Assembly: GCA_944386755.1 (NCBI GenBank)
Contig: CALXCF010000001.1
Span: forward strand, 66,069-130,068
From: an uncultured Clostridia bacterium
GTDB lineage: Bacteria > Bacillota > Clostridia > TANB77 > CAG-508
Direction of reading: 5' to 3'
Length of the DNA: 64,000 nucleotides
The notes below the pieces were generated by a model. It ran no database searches. It was not told the DNA's origin and worked only from the letters and a program-made list of their open reading frames with translations. Below are positions 16,181 through 24,724 of this stretch, piece by piece. Position numbers and translations under genes: made by a program. Position 1 is the first letter of the stretch. Each line of letters starts with the position of its first letter.

Positions 16181-17515
16181 ATGAATGAAAAGTTAATAAA
16201 AAAATTAATAATTTTAATGATTATATTTATAATAATTATTATATCTATAATTTTAATATTAAAAAATTTTTCAGAGGAAAATACAATCCAAGAGGATGTG
16301 TCTAACTTTGATTCTGGTTTGGAATATGAAAAAAATGATAATGGATTTGAAATTTTAAATGATCCTAATGTATATTTTTCAGTAATGGATACGTTGAATA
16401 CTTATTTTGAAATATTAGAGTTTGATACAGAAAATAGTCAGTATGTTAATCATTATGAAATCGAAGATGAGGATGAATTGAAAAGATTAATACTAGAGGA
16501 TATGTTGGATCAAACATATGTAATGGAAAATAATATAAATGTAAATAATTTTGATGAATATATACAATTAATGAATTATGGGTATAATGTTATTCCTACA
16601 GAATTAAGAGTTAGATATGATGATAGCAACACGGTATATATTTCAAGTATATATATCGAAAATATGCAAACAAATCAATTAGAAAAAAGATATTATATTA
16701 TTAGGATTGACCAAAATAATTTTACTTTTTCTATAGAACCTGTTGAAGATAATGTAAATAGTATAGAGGATATTCAAGTAGAAGAGTCAAATGGGGAAAT
16801 TGAGAATCATATATATAATAAATTTTCGATTGAAACTATATCAACAGAAGAATTAATTAGAGAATATATGAGTAATTTTATGCATATGTTAGTTAATCAT
16901 ACTGATATTGCATATGAAAATTATCTTGATGAAGAATACGAAAAAGAACGTTTTGGCGAATTAGATAATTTAATAGACTTTGTAAATAAAAATAAGGAAG
17001 AACTTAATGGAGTCGAGCCTTCACAATATTTAGTTGAATTTGAAGATAATGAAAAAAAATATGTGATTTTAGATCAATATCAGAATACATACGAATTTTA
17101 TGAAACTGCAACAATGTCATATAAAGTTAGACTAGACACTTATACAATAATATCAGATAACTTTAAAGAAACTTATAATTCATCAGATGAACAACATAAA
17201 GTTGCTATGAATATAGATAAATGGGTTCAAATGTTAAATACAAGAGATTATACACATGCATATGAAGAATTAGATGAAACCTTTAGAAACAATAATTGGG
17301 GTTCAGAAGAAGCATTTGAACAATACATGAGAGAAAACTTCCCATTACACTATGATGTAGAATATACAACATATTCAAGTGAAGGATCAACATATGTTCA
17401 ACAAATTAATCTAACAGATATAACTGGAGAAACTGAAGGAACAATTTTATTAAATATCATTATGCAATTAAAAGATAATTATGAATTTGTAATGTCATTT
17501 AGTTTACAAGAGTAA
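16181..17515 (+). CDS. Second membrane-anchored NTF2/VirB8-like protein of the T4SS operon
   Basis: A 444-residue protein with a short basic N-terminus, one strongly hydrophobic helix (about 8-30) and an acidic extracellular part. Two or three repeated alpha+beta segments are visible; the last begins near residue 345 (HKVAMNIDKWVQMLNTRDY) and looks like an NTF2-type helix followed by strands. It starts 11 bp after the hydrolase gene and ends at a long terminator, so it is the last gene of the operon. I infer a VirB8-type scaffold or periplasm-equivalent stalk role; sequence identity to known families was not evident. Confidence 0.55.
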   Translation: MNEKLIKKLIILMIIFIIIIISIILILKNFSEENTIQEDVSNFDSGLEYEKNDNGFEILNDPNVYFSVMDTLNTYFEILEFDTENSQYVNHYEIEDEDELKRLILEDMLDQTYVMENNINVNNFDEYIQLMNYGYNVIPTELRVRYDDSNTVYISSIYIENMQTNQLEKRYYIIRIDQNNFTFSIEPVEDNVNSIEDIQVEESNGEIENHIYNKFSIETISTEELIREYMSNFMHMLVNHTDIAYENYLDEEYEKERFGELDNLIDFVNKNKEELNGVEPSQYLVEFEDNEKKYVILDQYQNTYEFYETATMSYKVRLDTYTIISDNFKETYNSSDEQHKVAMNIDKWVQMLNTRDYTHAYEELDETFRNNNWGSEEAFEQYMRENFPLHYDVEYTTYSSEGSTYVQQINLTDITGETEGTILLNIIMQLKDNYEFVMSFSLQE

Positions 17516-17546
17516 AAATTAGCAATAGAAGTTTTATATAAAAAAT

Positions 17547-17596
17547 AAAACTGAAATGTTTAGAAATTAAATATATTTCTATCATTTCAGTTTTTT
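17547..17596. terminator. Long bidirectional terminator closing the T4SS operon
   Basis: Outer stem AAAACTGAAATG (17547-17558) / CATTTCAGTTTT (17583-17594) with an inner stem TAGAAAT / ATTTCTA. A T-run follows on the plus strand and an A-run precedes it, so it also serves the convergent J-domain gene. Confidence 0.88.
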
Positions 17597-17605
17597 AGTT
17601 AATTA

Positions 17606-18316
17606 TTAATTAAACAAATTAGAAAATATGTCAACAACATAATGAATAGCTTGGTTGTTTTTATATAGATTAATGAAAAAGTTTTGAATAAAAGGAATAT
17701 GCAATAATAAAATTAAAACAATTATAACAATGATAATGGAAATTATTCCTTTAATGTAGTCTTTTATTGATTTTTTATATTTTATCCTATACCCACGATT
17801 TTTTAAATCCTGAATATATGCATCATGGTATGCTTGTTGTCTTGCTTGTTCCATTTGTTTTTGATATTGAAGTTGTTGCCTTTTATATTCTAATTCTTGT
17901 TCTTCTTTTTTTATTGCATCAAAGTTTTCTTGATTTATATTTGCTTTTGTATTTTTAGTTGTTGATGTATTAAATGATTTTAGATTTATATTTGAATATT
18001 GAGTATTTGGAGTATTATTTTTCAAATTGTTAAGTTCTTCTTTTAATTTTTCATTTTGTACATACATTTTTTCATAATCTTCTTGAGATATAGTTTCATT
18101 CTTTAAATTTTGGTCATATAAGGCTTTTTTATCTGGGTTAGATAATATTTCATATGCTTCATTTATTTCTTTTAAAATTTCTTCTGCTTCTTTTTTATTA
18201 CTTTCTTCTTGTAGATCTGGATGATATTTTTTTGCAAGTGTTTTGTATGCTTTTTCAATTATTTCTGGTGAAGCATTTTGATTTATTTGTAGAATATCAT
18301 AGTAATTTTTGTTCAT
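17606..18316 (-). CDS. Membrane-anchored J-domain protein
   Basis: A 236-residue protein. The N-terminal J-domain (residues 3-70) has the HPD motif in [10 protein letters not shown], which stimulates Hsp70/DnaK ATPase activity. It is followed by a Gln/Lys-rich coiled coil (75-175) and a C-terminal hydrophobic segment (about 190-215) with a short tail, so it is probably tail-anchored with the J-domain in the cytoplasm. It lacks the zinc-finger and substrate domains of DnaJ. It converges on the T4SS operon through a shared terminator. Its upstream region has TTGCTA-17-TATACT on the minus strand (about 18351-18379). The client is unknown. Confidence 0.85.
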   Translation of the reverse strand: MNKNYYDILQINQNASPEIIEKAYKTLAKKYHPDLQEESNKKEAEEILKEINEAYEILSNPDKKALYDQNLKNETISQEDYEKMYVQNEKLKEELNNLKNNTPNTQYSNINLKSFNTSTTKNTKANINQENFDAIKKEEQELEYKRQQLQYQKQMEQARQQAYHDAYIQDLKNRGYRIKYKKSIKDYIKGIISIIIVIIVLILLLHIPFIQNFFINLYKNNQAIHYVVDIFSNLFN

Positions 18317-18410
18317 TTATAAAATCCTTTCATTTGATTTTTATAGATATAGTATAACACAATTAATTACTATTAGCAAAGCAAAATTTAATTTACCAAT
18401 GATTTATATC

Positions 18411-18439
18411 TTGACTAAATAGTTCTTTTGTTATATATT
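18411..18439 (+). promoter_or_regulatory. Promoter of the candidate type I toxin mRNA
   Basis: TTGACT (18411-18416), 17-bp spacer, TATATT (18434-18439). Transcription would start near 18446 and give a leader with a small 5' hairpin (CCTTT-CGCCA-AAAGG) before the AAAGGAGG site. Confidence 0.65.
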
Positions 18440-18475
18440 AAATATGCCTTTCGCCAAAAGGTAGAAAGGAGGTTG

Positions 18476-18498
18476 TCATTTACTTGAAAGATTTGCTA
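18476..18498 (+). repeat. Direct repeat copy 1 over the toxin start codon
   Basis: TCATTTACTTGA, 4 nt (AAGA), then TTTGCTA. The same two blocks occur without the 4-nt insertion at 18605-18623. The first block covers the proposed TTG start, where an antisense RNA carrying the complementary sequence could block translation. Confidence 0.65.
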
Positions 18499-18552
18499 AA
18501 AGTGTTGAAACTTTATTTGATTTACTTGATTGTAAAATACTTAAAGGATTAG
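18484..18552 (+). CDS. Candidate 22-residue hydrophobic type I toxin
   Basis: A very short reading frame (TTG start, stop at 18550-18552) behind AAAGGAGG (18466-18472). The peptide begins MKDLLKVLKLY and ends in a basic, Leu/Ile-rich helix (IVKYLKD), so it would be membrane-active or amphipathic. The start-to-SD distance (11 nt) is a little long; an ATT at 18478 is the alternative. It has its own promoter, a perfect terminator, and a convergent antisense promoter. That architecture is the Fst/par type I toxin-antitoxin layout. Expression is inferred, not seen. Confidence 0.5.
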   Translation: MKDLLKVLKLYLIYLIVKYLKD

Positions 18553-18560
18553 ACAAAAGG

Positions 18561-18604
18561 AAAAGACTAGGAAAAGTTTTGAGAGACTTCCTAGTCTTTT
18601 TACA
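18561..18604. terminator. Bidirectional terminator shared by toxin mRNA and antisense RNA
   Basis: Perfect 13-bp stem AAAAGACTAGGAA (18561-18573) / TTCCTAGTCTTTT (18588-18600) with a 14-nt loop and TTTTT on the plus strand. The loop contains U-turn-like YUNR motifs on both strands (TTTG plus, CTCA minus), as seen where par RNAs start pairing. Confidence 0.8.
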
Positions 18605-18623
18605 TCATTTACTTGATTTGCTA
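18605..18623 (+). repeat. Direct repeat copy 2 near the antisense start
   Basis: TCATTTACTTGATTTGCTA, matching both blocks of copy 1. It lies within the first 30 nt of the predicted antisense transcript, so that RNA would be complementary to the toxin start region in trans. Confidence 0.65.
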
Positions 18624-18639
18624 TCGACGTCTTGAGTAT

Positions 18640-18668
18640 ATTATAACTCACATTTTATTGTATGTCAA
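18640..18668 (-). promoter_or_regulatory. Consensus promoter for the antisense RNA
   Basis: On the minus strand: TTGACA (18668-18663), 17-bp spacer, TATAAT (18645-18640). This is a perfect consensus match and points toward the toxin terminator. No protein-coding gene follows it before that terminator. Confidence 0.75.
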
Positions 18669-18690
18669 ATTTTTAAAAATATTCCAATAA

Positions 18691-21600
18691 TTAGGAAATC
18701 TTTTCTGTACTGTTTGTAGTACTTTCTTTTACACTATCTTCAGAAACTTTAACCTCTTCATTTTCTTTTTCAATAGCCTTTTTACGATTTTGTTTAGCCT
18801 TCAAATTATCTTTAGCAACAGTCATTAGCAATTTAATTCTGTTAGCTTGGTTTGCTTCACTTGCTCCTGGATCATAATCAACAGGAGAAATATTTGCATC
18901 AGGATACATGCTACGAATAGTCTTTATAACACCTTTTCCAACAACATGGTTAGGTAAACATGCGAATGGCTGAACACAAACAATATTTGGAATGTCATGT
19001 TCTATGTATTCAATCATTTCAGCAGTTAAGAACCAACCTTCACCTGTTTGATTTCCGATAGATAATACATCTTTTACTTTATCTTCAAGATGCCAAATAT
19101 CACATGGTGGTAAATACCCTTTCTTAGAACTTGCTAATGCTGCTCTTACATCTTTTTCAAGTAAATCTATTAATTTTATTGCAATTTTCATAAGTTTTGA
19201 AGATGTTTTATTTGTGTTTAATAGTTTATTAAATGTAATTTTGTGTGTTGCCATAAATTTAACAAATCCCATGAAATCTGGAAGGATTACTTCTGCTCCT
19301 TCTTGTTCAAGTAAATCTGCAACATAGTTATTTCCAAATGGATGATATTTAATTAAAACTTCTCCAACTATACCTACACGAGGTTTTTCTACTGATGTAT
19401 CCAATTCTATTTTTTCGAAATCATTTACTATGTCATAAATACTTTGTTTAAATTCTTTATTTGTTGATTTTTGTAATAGCTTTTTACATTTTTCCATCCA
19501 TGTATCAAATAGTTTTTTTGTTTCACCTTTATTTACTTCATATGCTCTATTTTTTGTTAGCATTTTTTGTAGTAAATCACCATATATAACAGTTTTTAAT
19601 AATTTTTCTATTAATGGAGCTGTTATTTTAAATCCTGGCATTTTTTCCATACCAACAATATTAAATGAAATTACAGGTACATTTTCAAATCCTGCATCTT
19701 TTAAGGCCTTACGTATAAATCCAATGTAGTTTGTTGCTCTACATCCACCACCTGTTTGTGACATGATTAAAGCAGTTTTATTTAAGTCATATTCTCCAGA
19801 TTGTAGTGCCTCAATCATTTGTCCAGTTGTTAATATTGATGGATAACAAGCATCATTATTTACATATTTTAAGCCTGTCTCAACTGTTTTTTGTGTGCAG
19901 TTTCTTAGTAATTTTAGATTATATCCAGATGATTTTACTGCGCTTTCTAATAAATCAAAGTGTATTGGAGCCATTTGAGGCATTAAAATTGTGTAATCCT
20001 TACGCATTTCTTTAGTAAAGATTTTTTTCTTAATTCCGTAGTCCCCATCAGCTCTTTCTTCTTTCTTTTCTTGTTCTCTTTTTTTCATGCTTGCAAGTAA
20101 AGAACGAATACGGATTCTTACAGCTCCTAAATTATTTACTTCGTCTATTTTAATTAATGTATACATTTTGTTGTAGCTTGATAATATTTCTTCAACTTGG
20201 TCTGTTGTAACAGCATCTACACCGCAACCAAATGAATTTAATTGTACTAATTCTAAACTATCATGTTTTCCAACAAAATCAGCTGCTGCATAAAGTCTTG
20301 CATGATATACCCATTGGTCAACAACACGAAGAGGACGTTTTGCTTGTGTTTTATCTGAAACGCTATCTTCTGTTAAAACACAAAGACCTAATGAAGTTAT
20401 TAAAGTGTCAATACCATGATTGATTTCTGGGTCAACATGATATGGACGTCCTGCAAGTACTATTCCTTTTAAGTGGTTTTCTTCGATATATCTTACTGTT
20501 TCAGTACCTTTTGTTCTTATGTCATTTTTGCATTTTTGGTATTCTGCTTCAGCTTTGTCTACAGCTTCGTTTAGTTCTTCTTTTGTAAAATTATATTCTT
20601 TAAATTCGTCTAATTCCATAACCTTTTTAACAAGATTTTTCTTATCAAAAGGTAGGAATGGGTTTATAAATTTAACATCAGGATTTTTTAATCCTTCTAC
20701 ATTGTTTTTCAAAACTTCTGAATATGAAATTACAATAGGGCAATTATAGTGGTTATCTGCTTTTTCATATTCTTTTCTTGAATATGGTATACAAGGGTAA
20801 AATATTGTTTTTATACCTTGCTCAAGTAAACTTTCTATATGTCCATGTGAAAGTTTTGCAGGATAGCAAACTGATTCAGATGGCATTGATTCCATACCTT
20901 TTTCATAAGTTTTACGTGTACTTTTTTCTGATAGAATTACACGGAAACCTAATGAAGTTAAGAATGTGAACCAGAAAGGATAATCTTCATACATATTCAA
21001 AACTCTAGGGATTCCTATTGTTCCTCTAGTTGCATATTGTTCGTCTAAAGGTTTATAATCAAAGATTCTTTGATATTTGTATGCAACTAAATTAGGTAAT
21101 GGCTTAGATTTTGTTACAACACCTGCACCTTTTTCACAACGGTTTCCTGATACATGTATTTGTCCATTACTAAATTTATTAATTGTTAATTTACAATGGT
21201 TTTCACAGTTATTACAACGTGTATGTGTAATTTTTATCTTTAAATTGTCAATTTCTTCAGTTCTTAAAATTGTTGAAGTATATTCCATGTCTAAATTTGC
21301 TTCATATTGTTCTTTAGAAAGTAGAGCCATTCCGTATGCTCCCATAAGTCCAGAGATATCTGGTCTTACAACATTTTTTCCAACTATTAATTCAAAAGCA
21401 CGAAGAACTGCATCATTATAGAAAGTACCACCTTGAACTACTATGTGGTTTCCTAATGTTTCAACATCTCTTACTTTCATAACTTTTTGAATAGCATTTT
21501 TGATAACTGAATATGATAGACCACTTGAAATATCTCCAACTGAATATCCTTCTTTTTGAGCTTGTTTAATTTTAGAGTTCATAAAAACAGTACAACGAGA

Positions 21601-23043
21601 GCCTAAATCAACAGGTCTTTTTGCTTCAATTGCTTCTTTTACGAATTCTTCAATAGATAAATTTAAACTTTTTGCAAATGTTTCAATAAATGAACCGCAT
21701 CCTGAAGAACATGCTTCATTTAGCATTATATTATCAATTGAACCATTTTTCATTCTTATATATTTCATATCTTGACCACCGATGTCAACAATACTTGTAA
21801 CATCTGGCTCGAATGTTTTTGCTGCTGTATAATGTGCAATTGTTTCAATTTCATTTAAATCAACATTTAAAGCTGTTTGTATTAATTTTTCACCATATCC
21901 TGTAACACCGCTATATCTTAAGATTGCTTTTTCAGGTAGTATAGAATATAGTTGTTTCAACATCTTCATAACACTTTGTAATGGATTACCTTCATTACTT
22001 CCATAAAGTGAATATAGAAGTTTTCCATCTTTATCTATTAAAACGATTTTTGTTGTTGTAGAACCAGCATCAATTCCTAAATAACAGTCACCTTCATAAG
22101 TAGCTAAATCTGCTTTTTCTACTTTAGCTTTATCATGTCTTTCTTTAAATGCTTGGTATTCTTCTTTATTTTTAAATAGAGGGTCTAAAGGTTGTGTAGT
22201 ATTATCATGTGAATTTTTTAAATTTTCTATTTTTTGTTCTAGTTCTGTTGTAGTTATAACTTCAGAATTCATAGAATCTAGAGCAGCACCTTTGGCAACA
22301 AGTAAATGTGCTTCTTCTGGTACGATAACTTCATCAGGAGTTAATTGTAAAGTTTCAATAAATCTTTTTCTTAATTCTGATAAATAATTTAAAGGTCCAC
22401 CTAAAAATGCTACATTTCCTCTAATTGGTCTACCACATGCAAGACCGCTAATTGTTTGATTAACAACTGCTTGGAAAATAGATGCAGCAATATCTTCTTT
22501 TGCAGCACCTTCATTTATTAGTGGTTGTACATCAGTTTTTGCAAAAACACCACATCTTGATGCAATTGGATATATTGTTTCATATCCTTTTGCAAGTTCA
22601 TTAAGACCTGCTGTATCAGTATGTAAAAGTGAGGCCATTTGGTCTAAAAATGCTCCAGTTCCTCCGGCACAAGTTCCATTCATACGTTGCTCAATTGATT
22701 GGTCAAAGTATATTATTTTTGCATCTTCTCCACCAAGTTCAATTACAACATCAGTTCTAGGTATGTATTTTTCAACTGCTCTTTTACAAGATACAACTTC
22801 TTGAATGAAGTCTACCCCTAAAAATTTTGCAGCTGACATAGCTCCAGATCCTGTTAATGCAAGTGTGAATGAATTATATGGGTATTTTTTTAGTAAATCT
22901 TCTAACACTTTGCAAACTGTGTTTTTTGTGTCTGAAAAGTGCCTTCTGTAGTCTTTATATATTGTATTTTTATTGTCGTCCATAACGATGATTTTTACTG
23001 TTGTTGAGCCAACATCCAATCCAACGTGTAATATATCTTCCAT
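18691..23043 (-). CDS. Giant 2-hydroxyacyl-CoA dehydratase activase-type protein (two BadF/HgdC ATPase domains, DUF2229 and HgdB-like region)
   Basis: About 1,450 residues. I chose ATG 23043 because AGAAAGG lies 8 nt upstream; the ATG at 23055 abuts that site. Two ASKHA ATPase domains: the first with GLDVGSTTVKI (about 10) and GTCAGGTGAFLDQMA (about 142), the second with GIDAGSTTTKI (about 325) and ACSSGCGSFIE (about 445), whose Cys fits a bridging [4Fe-4S] cluster. Then a Cys-rich segment (TRCNNCENHC), a DUF2229 region and an HgdB-like C-terminal region. Activases of this family drive ATP-dependent electron transfer to radical dehydratases. No partner dehydratase gene is nearby, so the substrate is unknown. 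Confidence 0.88.
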   Translation of the reverse strand: MEDILHVGLDVGSTTVKIIVMDDNKNTIYKDYRRHFSDTKNTVCKVLEDLLKKYPYNSFTLALTGSGAMSAAKFLGVDFIQEVVSCKRAVEKYIPRTDVVIELGGEDAKIIYFDQSIEQRMNGTCAGGTGAFLDQMASLLHTDTAGLNELAKGYETIYPIASRCGVFAKTDVQPLINEGAAKEDIAASIFQAVVNQTISGLACGRPIRGNVAFLGGPLNYLSELRKRFIETLQLTPDEVIVPEEAHLLVAKGAALDSMNSEVITTTELEQKIENLKNSHDNTTQPLDPLFKNKEEYQAFKERHDKAKVEKADLATYEGDCYLGIDAGSTTTKIVLIDKDGKLLYSLYGSNEGNPLQSVMKMLKQLYSILPEKAILRYSGVTGYGEKLIQTALNVDLNEIETIAHYTAAKTFEPDVTSIVDIGGQDMKYIRMKNGSIDNIMLNEACSSGCGSFIETFAKSLNLSIEEFVKEAIEAKRPVDLGSRCTVFMNSKIKQAQKEGYSVGDISSGLSYSVIKNAIQKVMKVRDVETLGNHIVVQGGTFYNDAVLRAFELIVGKNVVRPDISGLMGAYGMALLSKEQYEANLDMEYTSTILRTEEIDNLKIKITHTRCNNCENHCKLTINKFSNGQIHVSGNRCEKGAGVVTKSKPLPNLVAYKYQRIFDYKPLDEQYATRGTIGIPRVLNMYEDYPFWFTFLTSLGFRVILSEKSTRKTYEKGMESMPSESVCYPAKLSHGHIESLLEQGIKTIFYPCIPYSRKEYEKADNHYNCPIVISYSEVLKNNVEGLKNPDVKFINPFLPFDKKNLVKKVMELDEFKEYNFTKEELNEAVDKAEAEYQKCKNDIRTKGTETVRYIEENHLKGIVLAGRPYHVDPEINHGIDTLITSLGLCVLTEDSVSDKTQAKRPLRVVDQWVYHARLYAAADFVGKHDSLELVQLNSFGCGVDAVTTDQVEEILSSYNKMYTLIKIDEVNNLGAVRIRIRSLLASMKKREQEKKEERADGDYGIKKKIFTKEMRKDYTILMPQMAPIHFDLLESAVKSSGYNLKLLRNCTQKTVETGLKYVNNDACYPSILTTGQMIEALQSGEYDLNKTALIMSQTGGGCRATNYIGFIRKALKDAGFENVPVISFNIVGMEKMPGFKITAPLIEKLLKTVIYGDLLQKMLTKNRAYEVNKGETKKLFDTWMEKCKKLLQKSTNKEFKQSIYDIVNDFEKIELDTSVEKPRVGIVGEVLIKYHPFGNNYVADLLEQEGAEVILPDFMGFVKFMATHKITFNKLLNTNKTSSKLMKIAIKLIDLLEKDVRAALASSKKGYLPPCDIWHLEDKVKDVLSIGNQTGEGWFLTAEMIEYIEHDIPNIVCVQPFACLPNHVVGKGVIKTIRSMYPDANISPVDYDPGASEANQANRIKLLMTVAKDNLKAKQNRKKAIEKENEEVKVSEDSVKESTTNSTEKIS

Positions 23044-23283
23044 ATTATTGTCCATCCTTTCTAAAATTATATAAAATTGCCAAAAAACAATCTTTTATAA
23101 CATATGTAATTGTATACGGAAAAAGGGATTTTGTCAAATGGAAAAAACTTACTTTATTATAATGAAATATGCTATTTTGAGATAAAAAATACGTAATATT
23201 TGTGTAATAAATTGGAAGAATAATATTTTTTACTTTATTTGTACATATTATATAAAAATATATTGAGCAAACAACAAAAAACG

Positions 23284-23352
23284 CACGGAATGAAAATGTG
23301 AAAAGCCACGGAATGAAAAGTGAGAAATTCACGGAATAGAAAAGTAAAATTA
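23284..23352 (+). repeat. Three tandem 23-bp repeats upstream of the GerM-like gene
   Basis: CACGGAAT occurs at 23284, 23307 and 23330, exactly 23 bp apart, each followed by a similar A/G-rich stretch (GAAAA). The block lies 75-140 bp before the GerM-like start, inside a 380-bp intergenic region between divergent genes. Regular phasing of about two helical turns suggests a regulator binding array. Confidence 0.7.
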
Positions 23353-23423
23353 ATAAAAAAGTTCTAAAATGGACAAACAAATAATAAATATTTAGTAGTC
23401 AAATTAAAGAGGAGGATATGCAT

Positions 23424-23963
23424 ATGAAGAACAAAAAAATACTGATAATATTTGTTTGTCTTTTTATATTACTTTTAATAGGAGGATATTTTGCAATAAG
23501 ATATGTTAAAACTCAAAATGAAGAAACAATAGTCGAAGAATATGTACCAGAAGAGGAAATTACAGAAGAACAATTAAGACAAACAATTGTAAGTTTATAT
23601 TTTATAGATAGTCAAACAAATGAATTAGTTCCAGAAGCAAGGTTATTGGATATAAAAGATATGATGGCTAATCCATATGAAAAATTAGTTAATTTATTAA
23701 TTGAAGGTCCTAAAAATGAAAAAAATAAAAAAATAATGCCAGAAAATACGCAGTTGCTTCAAAATTATTTAGAAGGAGATTGTATAGTTTTAGATTTTTC
23801 GGCTGAATTTTTAAATTATGATAAAGAAGCAGAAAATGGAAAAGAAAATTTAATTAATAGTATTGTAAACACATTAACAGAACTAACAGAAATCAATGAA
23901 GTTAAGATATTAATAAATGGACAGGAAAATCCTGAATTTAATGAAGTCTATACTAGAACTTAA
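23424..23963 (+). CDS. GerMN-domain sporulation/germination protein (GerM-like)
   Basis: About 179 residues from ATG 23424 (GAGGAGG lies 8 nt upstream; ATG 23418 is too close). One N-terminal membrane helix (about 5-27) is followed by an acidic linker (EEYVPEEEITEE) and a GerMN domain: TIVSLYFID..., LVNLLIEGPK, and the C-terminal VNTLTELTEINEVKILING. GerM-type proteins act at the outer forespore or cell envelope during sporulation and germination. It has its own terminator. Compared with B. subtilis GerM (two GerMN copies) it has only one. Confidence 0.85.
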   Translation: MKNKKILIIFVCLFILLLIGGYFAIRYVKTQNEETIVEEYVPEEEITEEQLRQTIVSLYFIDSQTNELVPEARLLDIKDMMANPYEKLVNLLIEGPKNEKNKKIMPENTQLLQNYLEGDCIVLDFSAEFLNYDKEAENGKENLINSIVNTLTELTEINEVKILINGQENPEFNEVYTRT

Positions 23964-23964
23964 A

Positions 23965-23998
23965 AAATGATTTTGGGACAGAGAAAAATCATTATTTT
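23965..23998. terminator. Bidirectional terminator between the GerM-like gene and a small minus-strand gene
   Basis: Stem AATGATTTT / AAAATCATT around loop GGGACAGAG, followed by ATTTT on the plus strand and preceded by TTAAAAAA. It also ends the convergent small gene. Confidence 0.75.
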
Positions 23999-24207
23999 AA
24001 CAATTTATATAATCTAAAATATTTAAAATAATGTTGAAAATTATTTAAAAAGTGTTCTACGTCATATAGAGACTTAATTGTATTATCTTTACAACATTTA
24101 AAATCAAAATGTTTTTTTGGAGGGGGATTTTTTCCTCCTCTATTGTTTTCATTATTTATATTTTCATTAAAATTATTTTCAAAATTTTTTGATGAAAAAT
24201 TATTCAT
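23992..24207 (-). CDS. Small Asn-rich hypothetical protein
   Basis: About 71 residues from ATG 24207, with AAAAGGTG about 8 nt upstream (GTG 24216 is also in frame). An Asn/Phe-rich N-terminal third (NNFNENINNENN) is followed by KNPPPKKHFDFKCCKDN with a Cys-Cys pair and an aromatic-rich C-terminus. It is supported by a ribosome binding site and a convergent terminator at the stop, but the composition is close to the local AT-rich background. No family recognised. Confidence 0.45.
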   Translation of the reverse strand: MNNFSSKNFENNFNENINNENNRGGKNPPPKKHFDFKCCKDNTIKSLYDVEHFLNNFQHYFKYFRLYKLLK

Positions 24208-24216
24208 TATCTTCAC

Positions 24217-24724
24217 CTTTTCTATTTTATTTGTTATAAATCCACTTTGAAAAATTTTATTTTTTGCTAATTTTACATTTTTGTTATATAATATGATAAA
24301 TTAATTTATTTGTTAATAAAATTTAGTTTTTAAAAAATTAGAATAAATTAGAATAAATTAGAAAAAAATTCTTAAAAATAGGAAATGCCATGAAAATGGA
24401 AGTTGAAAAATTTTAATTTCAAATAAATTAGAAAAAAATAGAATAAAATCGTAAAAAATAGAATAAATTAGAAAAAAAGAGAAAAACAAAAAAATCTAAC
24501 TTTAAATTAAATTTAATAAATATTAAATATTTTAATAAAAATAAATAATTAAAAAAGTAATAAAAAATAATTAAGAAAATAATTAGAAAAATAATAAAAA
24601 ATAAAGAAAAAATAAAATTAAAATATTAAAAAAATGAAAAAAATAGAAAAAAATTATATAAAATAGTTAAAAATCGAAATAAAGAGAAAATACATTAAAA
24701 ATGAATAAGGAGAGCTAGTTAAAA
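24217..24724 (+). other. A-rich low-complexity intergenic region
   Basis: About 500 bp with almost no G or C. The plus strand is strongly A-biased, with degenerate repeats of AATTAGAATAAA and AGAAAAAAAT type between 24340 and 24660. I see no gene in it. A -10-like TATAAT is present near 24289, and the ribosome binding site of the methyltransferase gene is at its end. Confidence 0.6.

Larger units (their letters stand above)
18556..18633 (-). ncRNA. Candidate antisense antitoxin RNA (RNAII-like)
   Basis: A minus-strand transcript of about 75 nt is predicted from the consensus promoter at 18640-18668 to the shared terminator. It would carry the complement of repeat copy 2 (18605-18623) and of the terminator loop, both shared with the toxin mRNA. 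The size and layout match the antisense RNAs of par-type systems. The 3' end is estimated. Confidence 0.5.

Noticed and set aside
2858..17515. Integrated conjugative element with standard boundaries
   Set aside because: No integrase, relaxase, excisionase or direct-repeat attachment sites could be identified; flanking genes are ordinary.
24217..24724. Degenerate gene in the A-rich spacer
   Set aside because: No frame shows protein-like composition beyond Lys/Asn/Ile runs dictated by base content.
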